From contig OY986436.1 of NCBI GenBank assembly GCA_963920525.1, positions 81,809,630-81,873,629 of the forward strand: a DNA stretch of 64,000 nucleotides, read 5' to 3'. Source of the stretch: Dichetophora obliterata (lineage: Eukaryota; Arthropoda; Insecta; Diptera; Sciomyzidae). Shown here piece by piece: positions 54,059 through 64,000 of this stretch. The notes below the pieces were generated by a model. It was not told where the DNA came from. It made no database searches and was given only the letters and a program-made list of their open reading frames with translations. Both the position numbers and the translations under genes were made by a program. Every line of letters begins with the position of its first letter. Position 1 is the first letter of the stretch.

Positions 54059-57000
54059 ATTTCAGTTTCCATTTCTCAGTTTTCCTCCCTTTTCTTGTTG
54101 TTTTTTTTTATTTTTGCTTTGCTTTAGCTTATAACATAATAACATCACTGGGATTGAAAAGCTAGAAGCTTTGTTGACGATTTTTCAAATTCTTCAATAG
54201 ATTCTATGTCGACTTATTCAGGTGTTTCCTGACTTCTAATGCAAAGAAATTCACGTGGTCTTTGACATAGTTAATAAGCCCATTTAAACGTTGTTTGTTT
54301 TATTTTATGCTTATAATCTGTAGACCTGCGCTGTTAAATGCAAAAATCTGTACATATGATAAAACTGTAAAAAAAATCTGTACAAATCTGTTGTTTGGAA
54401 ATTTTTCTGCGCTGGACATTCTGAAGGATGTGGATTCCAAAAATGTAATTTTTAACATTTGTATCTGTGAGTCTGTATTTACGCGTATCACGTGAAAATT
54501 CCTCGATATGTTTTCCTTAAACTTGACATTTGGGTTCTTTACGTCTCTATCGGGACAAAGGTTATTTTTTTATCACATAATTCTTTTAAAAATAACAGCT
54601 CTTTCATCTTTCAGCTTGAAAAATTAAAACAATTAACGTCGTGGAAGAGGATAAAGTTAAGTTCTCCTGGGGCTTACTCTAAGTAGAAACCTTGTATGGA
54701 ATCATGGGCATCCACATTGGGAGGATGCGCTTGCCCCCCTAGGAAGTGAATTTTTTCAAATATTTTCATATTAAATCAAAAAGTCGTAAGCTACAATTAA
54801 AAAATTTTACGGGAGAATCAAAAAACTTTCTAAATTGCAATTGTATTTTGTGCTCAAACTTAGGGATTTTACAAATTTTTGTACTAAAAACGTCGTTTTT
54901 ATTTGTAGGAGTGCACAATTTAGCAGGAACATAAATTTTGATAAGGTGCATCAATAATCAATCAAAAAGGCGACTTTGAATTTATTGTAACTTACGGCTT
55001 TTTTGATTTTATACGACGATATTTTCATTATAAATGTTAATTTATTTTTAAGACAACTCAAAAATACTTTTTTAAGGTATATTTATAAATAAAGCTGAGC
55101 TAAACCATGCATGCATTTTTAAATAGTATGTTGTACCAGTCTCAGTGATAAGTTACGATACCATCATGAAACAATGATATACAGATAGTGTACTCCGTGC
55201 GCAAAAAATTAAATCTTCTGTACACTACGTCACTCGGGCTTGTCAGCTGTAACACGTGGTGCATACATACAAAAAAAAAGGTGAAAAAGTATTTTAATTA
55301 AAAGTAATTTAATTAAATTTCTAACATTGTGCACTTATAGTACGCGTAAATTATAATTTTCAATTATATTTTATGTAATTAAAATTAGTACTAAAGTTTT
55401 AGATGCTTTTGGTGAGAATATCAACGATTTTAATTCTGGCCATAAAATTAATTTACAATTTTTTCAACAAACGAAACAACAACAGAGAAGAACAAGAAAA
55501 TGAAAACAAAGAAGCAATAAAAGTGCTGTCAAACATATCAAGTAACGCAACTATTTTTTTTTTGTGTAGGAGAAAAATGGGAGAAAACACCCCTATTATA
55601 TATGCATTATAATAGTACTGAAAAATAAATTTGTTTAAATTTATTTATAACTATATTTATAATGTAATTTATTTCATTTAATAAACCAAGTTTCAATAAG
55701 AAAATGTCGATATTTCTTCATCGTTATAAATTAAATATCCCCTTTAAATATATTGTGACTACGTTTTTATTAATCCACTTTGACAAGCTCGAATCACGTC
55801 ACAGCAAAGCTGGCGGATAATGCGCAATACTTTATCTGTAGTTCTTTGTATCATGCGATACCATTTCATTTACCCTTGTTTCACAGGCACTTTTCAATAC
55901 GTATTCTTTCACAAAAATTGTGTGTGTACATATTACTAAAAACAGCGTCCATTCTATGAATATTATTCGTAGTTTTCAGTCACGAATAGGATTCGTAGAT
56001 TGGGCGTAGTTTGGTACATATTACAAATATTTTATTCGTATTCGTACAAAAACAAATGTATACCACCTTGCAATCATACATTTCCTGATTTTCGGTAATT
56101 GTTCAATACACCAGGCTGAAATTTTTTGTAACTCAACTAATACTAAATAGTACGAAGCCATTAGTAAATACTATGAATGTTATGGATGAAATTATGAAGT
56201 TATTCGTACGAGAAATTTAGGAATGATAAGGAATGATATCTCTATTAGTCGAAGATCATACTTTGGAGCAACAGATGGTAAGAGGCCTTTAAGCCAATAT
56301 CGAATATGAACTTGGAGGATAAGCAAATTAATGTGTTAAAGTAATTAAACACAAGGAGAAAACAAAGTAAAATAAATTCAAAAAACTAAATGTTTTTCCA
56401 AAGTCGGCTGCAAAAAAATCGTTTTTCTGTTACAAAGATGATCCAATATGGATAATTTTTTAGTTTTTGTAAAGTTTATAAAATTGCTAACAATCTTGAA
56501 GCATTTAAATTTGAAAAAATTGCAGCGCTCTAGGCGAGGGAAAAGCTTCTAATTCAAAAGCGAAAAAAAATTTAGGAAATTCTGAATAAAGTAGGTTAAT
56601 TTTAGATCAAGCACTAATTTTTAAAAAAATCTTATGGCAAATTCTTGTTAAGAAAACGCTTTTACATTAGAATATCGTTTTTTTATGACTTAAACTTAAA
56701 TAGGAAACTCGATTTGAAACATTTTTTTATACTTTTTCAAATTCACGTTTTTTAACAGCCGTCCACCCATTTTGAGAATTTTCTGGATTTTTTCACGTCA
56801 CGTGCACGCGTGCTGCAGGATTTAGAATCAAGACTTGCAGGGAGATTCTGGAATATGTTTAGAAAATGAATGGAGCCCAAAATCCATCTGTACATGTACC
56901 TTTTTATATATTTATTAACAAGTTTTGAATTTAAAAAAAAAATATTTTAAATAATTCATACAATAGGTATGTTTTCAAACTCGATTTTAGTAACTTGCAT

Positions 57001-57842
57001 GCTGCTCGAACTGATGCATGTTGAAAAAAGATATAAGTCAGTTGATGTCCATGTGGGGAACATCTCAAGAATAGCGATTTTTACCTCCTAAATCCAAATC
57101 TGATAAATTTCAGGCCGCTTGCAATTGGTTTATGAGTTATAGGCCTCCAAAACTGGAAAAATTGTCTAAAAATCTTGCACATTTTTCTCAAAGAAAAAAA
57201 ATATTGAAAAATTTTTGCATTCTTATTTGAAAAGAGGAAAACTTGGGGGCTAAATAGTCATTAATGCTATTTTATTTAGAGATAAAGGAGACCTCAAGAT
57301 ATTCATTAACTTAATTAATAAGAATATTTGTTAAGAAAAAACTTTTTAAATTGCATGAAAAAAAATTTAGTTTGAAAATGTTTCGGGCATGATACAAGAA
57401 AGATTTTCGTATCATGATAACAAAATTAGTACCAAAAATCTCAGAAAATAGAATAATATAGATTACATTTTGTTTATGTGCATTCTAGACTCCTATATGC
57501 CTATGCCACCCCTCTCTCCTAGAACAAATCCTGCGGACGCCCTTGTATGGATTTCTCATATAAGACATTATAAATTCAAAAATAAATTCACTGTTGACAC
57601 CAAGTTTTTCATATATATTTCTATTGTATGATGTTTCTATTGAGATGAAATAATTACAAAGAATGCAAAATGCATGATGATTAAATTTTAATCTTTTTGT
57701 TTCTCATTCAAACTCTTTACATCTTCACTGTGTTTTAATTATTATTATTTTCCTATTAATTCTTTAAATTCACTTTAAATTTAATGTATTGATACAGGTT
57801 AAGTCATTTAGATGGTCTTAGTATTTTTAAAAAATTTTAAAA
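54059..57842. other. AT-rich intergenic DNA, no gene seen
   Basis: Only short, non-conserved open frames occur. At 56755-56830 CACGTCACGTGCACGCGTGC is a locally GC-rich spot, and CCTGCGGACGCCCTTGTATGG at 57528 resembles the tail of a decayed retroelement. Nothing supports a host gene here. Confidence 0.5.
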
Positions 57843-58235
57843 TTGAATTCAGCCTTGTTAGAACAAACAAGTGTAAACAATCAAATAAAGCAGTTATCGG
57901 GCTACAACCACTTTATCCTAGCCATCAACTTTATGTGGATTAGTTTAAAAATATCTAATCCCTACATAAGAAGGATAAACTTTAATAATGCACATCGTAC
58001 TCAACATACTCACGCATTCGGTACTAGAAAGAGAAATAACTTAGTTGTGGTGAGATGGAGTCGAAAGGTCACAAAACAACGCTTCTTATGTAGAGGTCCT
58101 AGGGCCTTTAATAATTTACCAGAACTAATTAAAAATGATAATTAAGTAAAAAATTTTCCGTTTTTTTGGCACCAAAAACATTCTCATATCTTGAAAACTT
58201 TAGAAAGTCCTTGTACAATAAAGTTTTGAATAAAT
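57843..58235 (+). pseudogene. non-LTR retrotransposon C-terminal fragment
   Basis: The frame ends with HRTQHTHAFGTRKRNNLVVV and RFLCRGPRAFNNLPELIKND, the block that closes the polymerase protein of many jockey/CR1-type elements (the T-Y-x-TR...GP-x-x-WN-x-LP pattern). In a shifted frame the end continues with SYLENFRKSLYNKVLNKFLI at about 58175-58235. RT catalytic motifs are not present, so only the 3' end of an element is left. AT content matches the flanks, which suggests an old copy. Confidence 0.65.
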
Positions 58236-59360
58236 TTTTAATCTTATTTCGAAATGGCTCAACAAATTTCTGTTTCTTCCAAATATGGTACAAAATTTGT
58301 TTTTGTCGTAAGAACAATAATAACTGAAAATTGCATTTTGTATACTCTTTTATATGACGTATCATTTTAAAGAAGAAACTGTTTCTGTTTGACACAAAAT
58401 TGTATGCTCTATTAAGAAAAATGCAATGGTATCCCCCTGATTTTTGTAACGATTTGAATTTTTTTAACATGTTTTCTTAACAACTATTATAAATTTTAAC
58501 TACAGCTAGCTACAAATTTTAATATACTAATAATACTAGCTGATTATATAATATTAAATTTAATTTTTTTGAGTTTTTTTTAAATTTTTGGTCACGTTAC
58601 AATATTTTAAACCCCTCCACACTACCGTTACTTATCATAATGCATTTCAAAACCCCTTCCTTCCACCAAATTGGTAACGTAGTTTTTATGCTTAGAGGTA
58701 TTAAGAGTAAATAGGATTTCCTGTGGTATAAATGAAGACAAATACCTGGTGTTAGCATTAAATAATTATATAAAGTACAAATTTCGGTCACGTAGCTTTA
58801 ATATCGCTTCAACGTCAGCGGAGTCACCTTCTATTTGTAGTTATTAAATAAACCATTTATGTACACATGGATTCATTTGTCTTGCCAACTGCTTTGTTTG
58901 ACGTTTTGTTGAACGATGTCATTTTCTACGATATCACGTGTCTTGGAACCGAACCTATTACTTTAACCTAGTTCCGACCATAATCATTGACAAGAACCAT
59001 GATAAAGGGTGAGCCAAAGAATTCAATATGTGATTCATACTATACAAGAAGTATAGAAAGTGTTTCTGATTACAAGCTGGTACAAGAACCATGCTACTAA
59101 ATAAAACCAAACTACGAAGCACTCTGTCTGCTAGAATAAGTTTAAGGAGCACTGAGTTTTTATATATAAATTTTCTTTCAAACGAGATATATGTATGAGT
59201 ATCTAATCTACCCAGTAATTCCGTTCTTAAGAAATCGTAATAGAATCATGCGTGAATTTTCCGATTCAATGACGAAACATGCTGATTCGGCCATACATTT
59301 CATTGACGAAAATCTCATATAAATGTTCCAAATTCGTGCAAGAACGCAATACAGAGCGTT
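58236..59360. other. intergenic DNA, no gene seen
   Basis: Nothing identified. Several open frames on the minus strand have no recognisable domain and look like chance in AT-rich DNA. Confidence 0.5.
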
Positions 59361-59367
59361 GTGTAAG

Positions 59368-59790
59368 TTTCGTAAGTGAAAAGAGAGAGAAAATTGATGA
59401 AATTTCGTTAATGAAGAGAAGACCGAAATGTTTAAGAAATTTCGTGTATGAAAACATTGAGAAAGTTGATGAATTTTCATTAACGAAGTGAAGACCGAAA
59501 TGTTTAGGAAATTTCGTTCACGACAATATTGTAAAAGTTAATGAAATTTCGTTTATGAAAACATTCAGAAAGCTGATGATTTTTCGTAAACGAAGTAAAG
59601 ACAGAAAAGTTTACGAAATTTCGAGTGCGAAAATATTGAGAAATTTGATGAAATTTCGTTAGTGAAGTGAAGACCGAAACATGTAGGAAATTTCGTTCAC
59701 GAAAACATTGAGAACATTGATGAAATTTCTTTGATGATGAAAGTGAAGACCCAAATGTTTAGGAAATTTTCTTCACGTTTTGTTACCGAA
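59368..59790. repeat. minisatellite with 72 bp higher-order unit
   Basis: About six copies of a ~36 bp motif that starts GAAATTTCGTT. Two variants alternate: one continues GAAAACATTGAGAAAGTTGAT, the other GAAGTGAAGACCGAAATGTT. Together they make a 72 bp unit, a multiple of three, so frames stay open for a while on both strands (for example 59208-59480 on the minus strand). No protein family is recognised. Confidence 0.85.
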
Positions 59791-60107
59791 TTTTATTCAA
59801 GAATTGCAGCTGTAATCAAAACGAAAAAGATTAAAGAAATTGGAATAGTTTTTACAAGAATCGCTTTTTAATCAAGAAGTTCAGATGAATAATATTAAAT
59901 AAATAAGATAAAAAACATACAAAAACAATTGATTGTAATAGTTATTTTATAATAGGAAATTTTGAATATGTACATTCCACAAGAAAGAAGTTATTTAGTT
60001 TAAGCAATAAGTTCAGTTTAAAATCATGCAAAATAACTCACTGTAATTAACTTAATAGTACATACAAATAAATGCACATACATATCGTAGTTGCAAAAGT
60101 AAACTAA

Positions 60108-60181
60108 CGAATCTGAAAAATTTCATTTTTAATTTTCTATAGAATTTTCACTTGAAATGAAAAATTAGTTTTTCAGATTCG
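60108..60181. repeat. short palindrome
   Basis: CGAATCTGAAAAATTTCATT at 60108 and its near-complement ending TTTTTCAGATTCG at 60181 form a hairpin with 22 bp arms. A partly repeated block follows at 60250-60330 (AGAATATTCAGCAAGTCTG and AGAATATTCTGCCAGTCTG). Confidence 0.6.
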
Positions 60182-60446
60182 CTGAAATTCGTTGTTGCTT
60201 TATTATTTTTGTTTTCTATTGTTGACGAACCTAAAGCAGATGAGTTGAAGAATATTCAGCAAGTCTGTTATTGACGAATACAAGACAGACACGTAAAAGA
60301 ATATTCTGCCAGTCTGGATTATGCAGCAAGTTTCTTTTAGAAATCATCAAAGAACAATTTTTCGACGATGCCAGAGACTGCTGGGTAATTACCTAGTATT
60401 GAATTCATGTATGCCTTCTTGCTGGCAGGCACTGTTGCCATTTTAC

Positions 60447-60600
60447 TTTTTTTTACGATAATTATTTGAAGAGTGCAAAAACAACAACAGCAAAAAGAAA
60501 GAGCAAAAACATCAATAAATTTTTAGATCTGGATGTAATGACGAATTACCAATAACACGAGTGCTGCCAGAGTCTGCGACAGCGAACTTAGGTATATGTA
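60447..60600 (-). mobile_element. tRNA-derived SINE, copy 2, head missing
   Basis: The reverse complement matches the body and tail of the SINE at 52339-52560: ACATATACCTAAGTTCGCTG, GCACTCGTGTTATTGGTAAT, then GTTGTTGTTTTTGC. Similarity stops at about 60605, so the tRNA-like head is absent. The flanking 60600-60990 holds repeated AAGCTTGAA and GCAAGTATCCAA words and no gene. Confidence 0.78.
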
Positions 60601-60989
60601 CCAGAGAACTGCACAAACCTACTTGAAGTCTATTTCATGTGCTTGCTTAAAATACAAGCTCAAGCTAGCTTTTTTTTTTATAATTTTGAATCTAGTATAG
60701 ATTGTAATTGAATATAAATAAGCCCACGACAGCTTCCAAGTATTCTAGCTTACAAGCGAACGGCACGAAGTTTCAAGTAAAGGAAAGCTTGATGCCTTCG
60801 GCAAAAAGCTTGAATAGCTTGAAATTGAAGGCAAGTATCCAATTAAAGCAAGTATCCAAAAAATTCAATGAACTTGTTTAGAGAGAGCTTAAGCGAAATA
60901 GGACTTTTAAGGATTCTGTGGACTCCGTGGTTGGAAGTTTTAGGGGTAACTTATTTCGAAGATGATGTCAAACTTTAAAATCTAAGTGT

Positions 60990-61945
60990 GCGGATAGAGT
61001 TGCCACCTAGATTTTTTATTTTTGCGAATTTTTGTAATTTTGAAATTCCGACAACGGATTTGATTTCGAATATAATGTCACAATTTTAAAAATTTTAAGA
61101 AAGAGGTTTAGGTTGCTACCCAAAATTTTTACCACAGTATTGCCACCTAATAATTAGGGTATTCACGGTTTCCTTTTAAAGTTAATATGTGGTAACTTTA
61201 GAAAGATAACTCATTAAAAGTGTGAGCACGCTTTGACATATTAGTTCTAAAATTCACATTTTGCAAACGCAAAACGCTTCACCTGAGAAGAAAAATTCAA
61301 TCAATTCAAAGTTCAACATAAATTTATTCAAATTTATTTCACTCTCCTTTCCATTTCTTCTGCTTCCATTTTCTGAACAATAAAATAAATCAACTGTCAG
61401 CATTGCCACATTACCGCAAAAGACAAACACGCTTCAAAGCATGGCAATTGTAATATTTTGTGCTATCTTTATTTTGTATGCAAAACAAAAACAAAAATAG
61501 TTACCAGATGGCAAAATATTTTAAAGTTAACAGTCGGCAAAGATACCACACCAGACAAAACAAAACTGTGAGCACCCTAAATATCTATTTTTAAGAGTTT
61601 TAAACATCATTTATCAGTGTTAAGGGGTCGCTGCTTTCGAATCTAAATTTAGAATTTTGAAATTCAAGATAGTGGATAGGGTTGCCACCTTAATTTTTTG
61701 TAGTTTTATGAATTCGGTGCTGGCAAAAAAATGGTACACCAAAAATGGGTCGCTGATTTTGAATCCGTTGTCAGATTTTCAAAATTATAAAATTTTTAAA
61801 TAATAGGGTTGCCACCTAATAATATATCTTTTCAAGAGTTTTAAACGTCATTTATCAGTGTTAAGGGGTCGCTGATTTCGAATCTAAAGTCAGAATTTTA
61901 AAATTCAAGATGGTGGATAGGGTTGCCACCTTAATTTTTTGTAGT
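60990..61945. repeat. tandem repeat with 241 bp period
   Basis: GAGTTTTAAAC...TTATCAGTGTTAAGGGGTCGCTG and GGATAGGGTTGCCACC recur at 61595 and 61836, a 241 bp offset. A more diverged copy is visible from 60992 (GGATAGAGTTGCCACCTAG). A 425 bp MITE has entered one unit at 61155. Confidence 0.8.
61155..61579. mobile_element. 425 bp MITE in the 241 bp tandem repeat
   Basis: Ends TAGGGTATTCACGGTTT and, inward from the right, TAGGGTGCTCACAGTTT form inverted repeats. AAT occurs at 61152-61154 and 61580-61582. The neighbouring repeat unit (CCTAATAATATATC near 61815) shows the unoccupied site, which supports these borders. A 3 bp duplication and TAGGG ends would fit a Harbinger-type MITE. Confidence 0.78.
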
Positions 61946-62355
61946 TTTGTAGTACACTGTAAAAATAATGAATCAAGTAATTCCAAATGTTTCAGGTTTT
62001 TGATAGTCAGAATACATTCTGATTTACAAAAACACGCAACAACACGCATGCCGGTAGCGACGAAACACTACGTAAAATTACCAACAAGAAACCTTCAGTA
62101 TAGCAAGAACCGTGCGCGGTTGCATGCACTGTGTTTTCCAACAACGAAAAAAACAACAACAAGCTCACGGTATATTTACCAACAACGACAAGAAAACAAT
62201 ACACACGCGCTGTATTGTTGCGGTGCAGCTGCTTCTGTGAACGATTCGGCGAATTACAACAATCATGAAAATCTTGAAGCTGTTGTAAAAGAGTGGAAAG
62301 AGTAGAAAGAGTTAGGCGCTGGACATCGCTGCTTTATAGCCCAAACAGAATAGGC
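61946..62355. other. intergenic DNA
   Basis: An open plus-strand frame (61910-62305) rich in Thr, Asn and Gln comes from CAACAA-type simple sequence and has no recognisable domain. I consider it chance. Confidence 0.5.
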
Positions 62356-62666
62356 ATAGCCAACACGTAGCGAGCTGTCGAAAACGTAGCCATCGAAATG
62401 TTGTGCACAGAATAGAATTTGTGTTGATAACGCAGATAGAGCTTTATGCTTACAATATTTTGTTATATTTTAAAAAATTAATAGATAAAGCCTTTTGCAT
62501 ACCATAATTTGTTTGCTTTTTACTAATTTGGACTAAAATGTTTTAGTTAATTTTAAGTTTTCTAATTTGAACTATGTATTTTGACATTACGCTACCGTTG
62601 GCTGCGGAAAAAGTTAAAAGTTCGTCAACATTTTTGTGTCGGCTGCGTTCGCTACGTGTTGGCTAT
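62356..62666. mobile_element. 311 bp MITE candidate
   Basis: ATAGCCAACACGTAGCGA at 62356-62373 is matched exactly by its reverse complement at 62649-62666. Further inside, CGTAGCC and GGCTGCG words pair loosely. No coding sequence and no firm target duplication. Confidence 0.72.
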
Positions 62667-62809
62667 AGAAGAAATATTATTTTTACTGTGAGATTGCTGT
62701 CAAGCTATTTTTCTAGCTTGAATGGAAATCGTGAAAGATAGGGCAGAAAGCTTTAGAAAGTGAACGAGCATATACCTGCCTATCTACTGCGGGATTCATA
62801 GCAGCATAA

Positions 62810-63919
62810 TATGAATAACCAAAACTTAAACTCGACATCAGAAGTGGGATCTGAATCTGCAAATCCTTCTGAACAAAATTGCAAACACAAATTCTGTTGA
62901 GAGCGAAGGATGGCGATTACTTTTTGAGAAGCAGAAAGCAAATTTTCTTGCTGTGCTGTAAGCTGTGTGCAAACCAATGGAAAATATTGTTCAGTTGCCT
63001 GCGTTTGCTCCTGATAAGATGGCGGTGGATGCACGCGCATGGCTTTCGACTCCAGAGATGTGTTAAAATCTTGCCTGATAAAAATTTACAAGGCGCTGAG
63101 CTTATGATGACTCTCAGCAATGCACTGCATCGTCATGGCTTTCTCAAATTTGCTTTGCAGGTCATCTCATCTGGCAAAATGAAAGCTGTTTCTAACAAAG
63201 AGAGTGACGTTGGTCCTAGTGCCAAGTGTTTTAAGCTCGATTCAAATAATGCGACTGTAAAATGTTATCGATGTGGTTTATTTTGTCATAAAGCATCATC
63301 GTGTAGAAAGATTGAGTCCACACCATTTCAAGCTGAATCTCTAACAAAGAAATCAACATGGTCTCCGATTACATGCTACAAGTGTAATAAAGAGGGTCAC
63401 TATGCCTCAAGTTGTTCGAACGGTAGAGCTTATTCCGGTAACTTTGGTAAACCAATCGAAAAGCGTGTGGACATTTGTAGCACTACTGTTTCTGAAGGAA
63501 TTCTGCAGCAATCGGCTGAGACCTTCCCTTTTTATTTTGACTCGGGAGCGGAGTGTTCTCTTATTAAAGAATCTATCTCATGTAGATTAAGTGGCAAACG
63601 CATCAATACTTTAGTTAAAATTATTTGTATTGGACAAACCTGTGTGAACAGTACTCTCCAGATCTTGTCCATTGTACAAATAGATGATATTTTAATTGAA
63701 GTCCTTTTTCATGTATTACCTGATTTTTGTTTGAGATATAATATAGTGATAGGTCGAGAGATTTTAAACTAAGGTATATCTGTGCAATTGACATCAAATC
63801 GGATAAAATTTACCAAATCAAAAATAGCAAATGTATGTCTTGTTGAAAAAATAAACGTTAACTTAAGTGAAATTGATACTGATATTCTCATCCAAGATAA
63901 GCCAATTTGGTCTATCGTA
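62810..63919 (+). pseudogene. Ty3/Gypsy-type gag and protease fragment at the window edge
   Basis: The likely gag start is ATG 62810 (MNNQNLNSTSEVGSESANPS). A frame broken near 62895 and 63065 carries gag blocks (DKMAVDARAWLSTPEM, GAELMMTLSNALHRHG). Two zinc knuckles of CX2CX4HX4C form follow, CYRCGLFCHKASSC and CYKCNKEGHYASSC, at 63261-63420. The aspartic protease active site is FYFDSGAECSLI (63530), with the later YNIVIGREIL block. TAA at 63770-63772 interrupts the frame, which then continues open to 63919. Reverse transcriptase would lie beyond the window. It is related in type, not in sequence, to the Gypsy copy at 26.7 kb. Confidence 0.82.
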
Positions 63920-64000
63920 TAGCCCAACTAGCCATAACTATCGTATATGAGTATAAAGATAATTTTGATTTTGGTTCTCCAAAGCATCCAGCAAACATAG

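Noticed and set aside
58129..58470. 113-codon minus-strand frame
   Set aside because: It lies partly antisense to the non-LTR C-terminal fragment and is Lys, Asn and Phe rich, as expected for chance frames in AT-rich DNA.
59208..59480. 90-codon minus-strand frame with repeats
   Set aside because: It is the complement of the 72 bp minisatellite, whose period is a multiple of three, so open frames are expected by chance.
61910..62305. 131-codon open frame on the plus strand
   Set aside because: It is built largely from CAACAA-type simple sequence and repeat edges, has no recognisable domain, and the composition is that of translated low-complexity DNA.

Overview
The window is a transposon graveyard from an AT-rich animal genome, most likely a higher fly (Brachycera). 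The basis is the mix of insect-type elements: piggyBac, hAT of several lineages, PIF/Harbinger with MADF or Myb partner genes, Tc1-like elements with repeated terminal motifs, a Mag-like Ty3/Gypsy element with ~90 bp LTRs, LOA-like and RTE-like non-LTR elements, tRNA-derived SINEs and many short inverted-repeat elements (MITEs). The species cannot be read from the sequence. No host housekeeping gene was found. Almost every open frame that can be identified belongs to a mobile element; the exceptions are two MADF-type genes (broken), a few unidentified fragments, and noise.

Layout. 1.2-4.0 kb: a TTAA-flanked piggyBac element whose transposase is broken and carries an internal inverted duplication. 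4.0-4.8 kb: a hAT deletion derivative with an exact 8 bp duplication. 5.6-6.5 kb: a three-exon MADF pseudogene with a 161 bp palindromic MITE in intron 1. 6.9-11.3 kb: a non-LTR reverse transcriptase fragment split by a 3.75 kb PIF/Harbinger element (7111-10859) that has matching ends, a CAG target duplication, an intact four-exon transposase and a Myb-like partner gene with one homopolymer frameshift. 12-16.4 kb: a large foldback, a second Harbinger transposase remnant, and a Tc1-like element whose transposase has a single nonsense codon. 19.7-25.4 kb: a MADF remnant and a third Harbinger transposase remnant, separated by a 5'-truncated RTE-like element with a 12 bp target duplication.

26.7-32.2 kb: a Mag-like Gypsy element on the minus strand, interrupted in its reverse transcriptase by a 1010 bp hAT element with perfect 14 bp inverted repeats and 8 bp duplications. 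34.6-35.9 kb: a foldback-like structure of short tandem repeats carrying a gene fragment and a nested hAT-type MITE. 35.9-39.1 kb: a LOA-like fragment whose RNase H region is split by a dead Tc1 element. 42-45.9 kb: hAT and CACTA-like remnants, a MITE containing a tRNA-like core, and another hAT-type MITE. 46.5-52.3 kb: a ~227 bp satellite interrupted by a LOA-like element about 5.2 kb long. 52.3-64 kb: two SINE families, palindromes, a 72 bp minisatellite, a 241 bp tandem repeat with an inserted MITE, and at the right edge a Gypsy gag-protease fragment.

Nesting gives a relative order. Harbinger is younger than the RT copy it split; hAT 29192-30201 is younger than the Gypsy copy; Tc1 36606-38239 is younger than its LOA host; the LOA copy at 46.9 kb is younger than the satellite. 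The only protein with every exon and catalytic residue in frame is the Harbinger transposase at 9292-10560.
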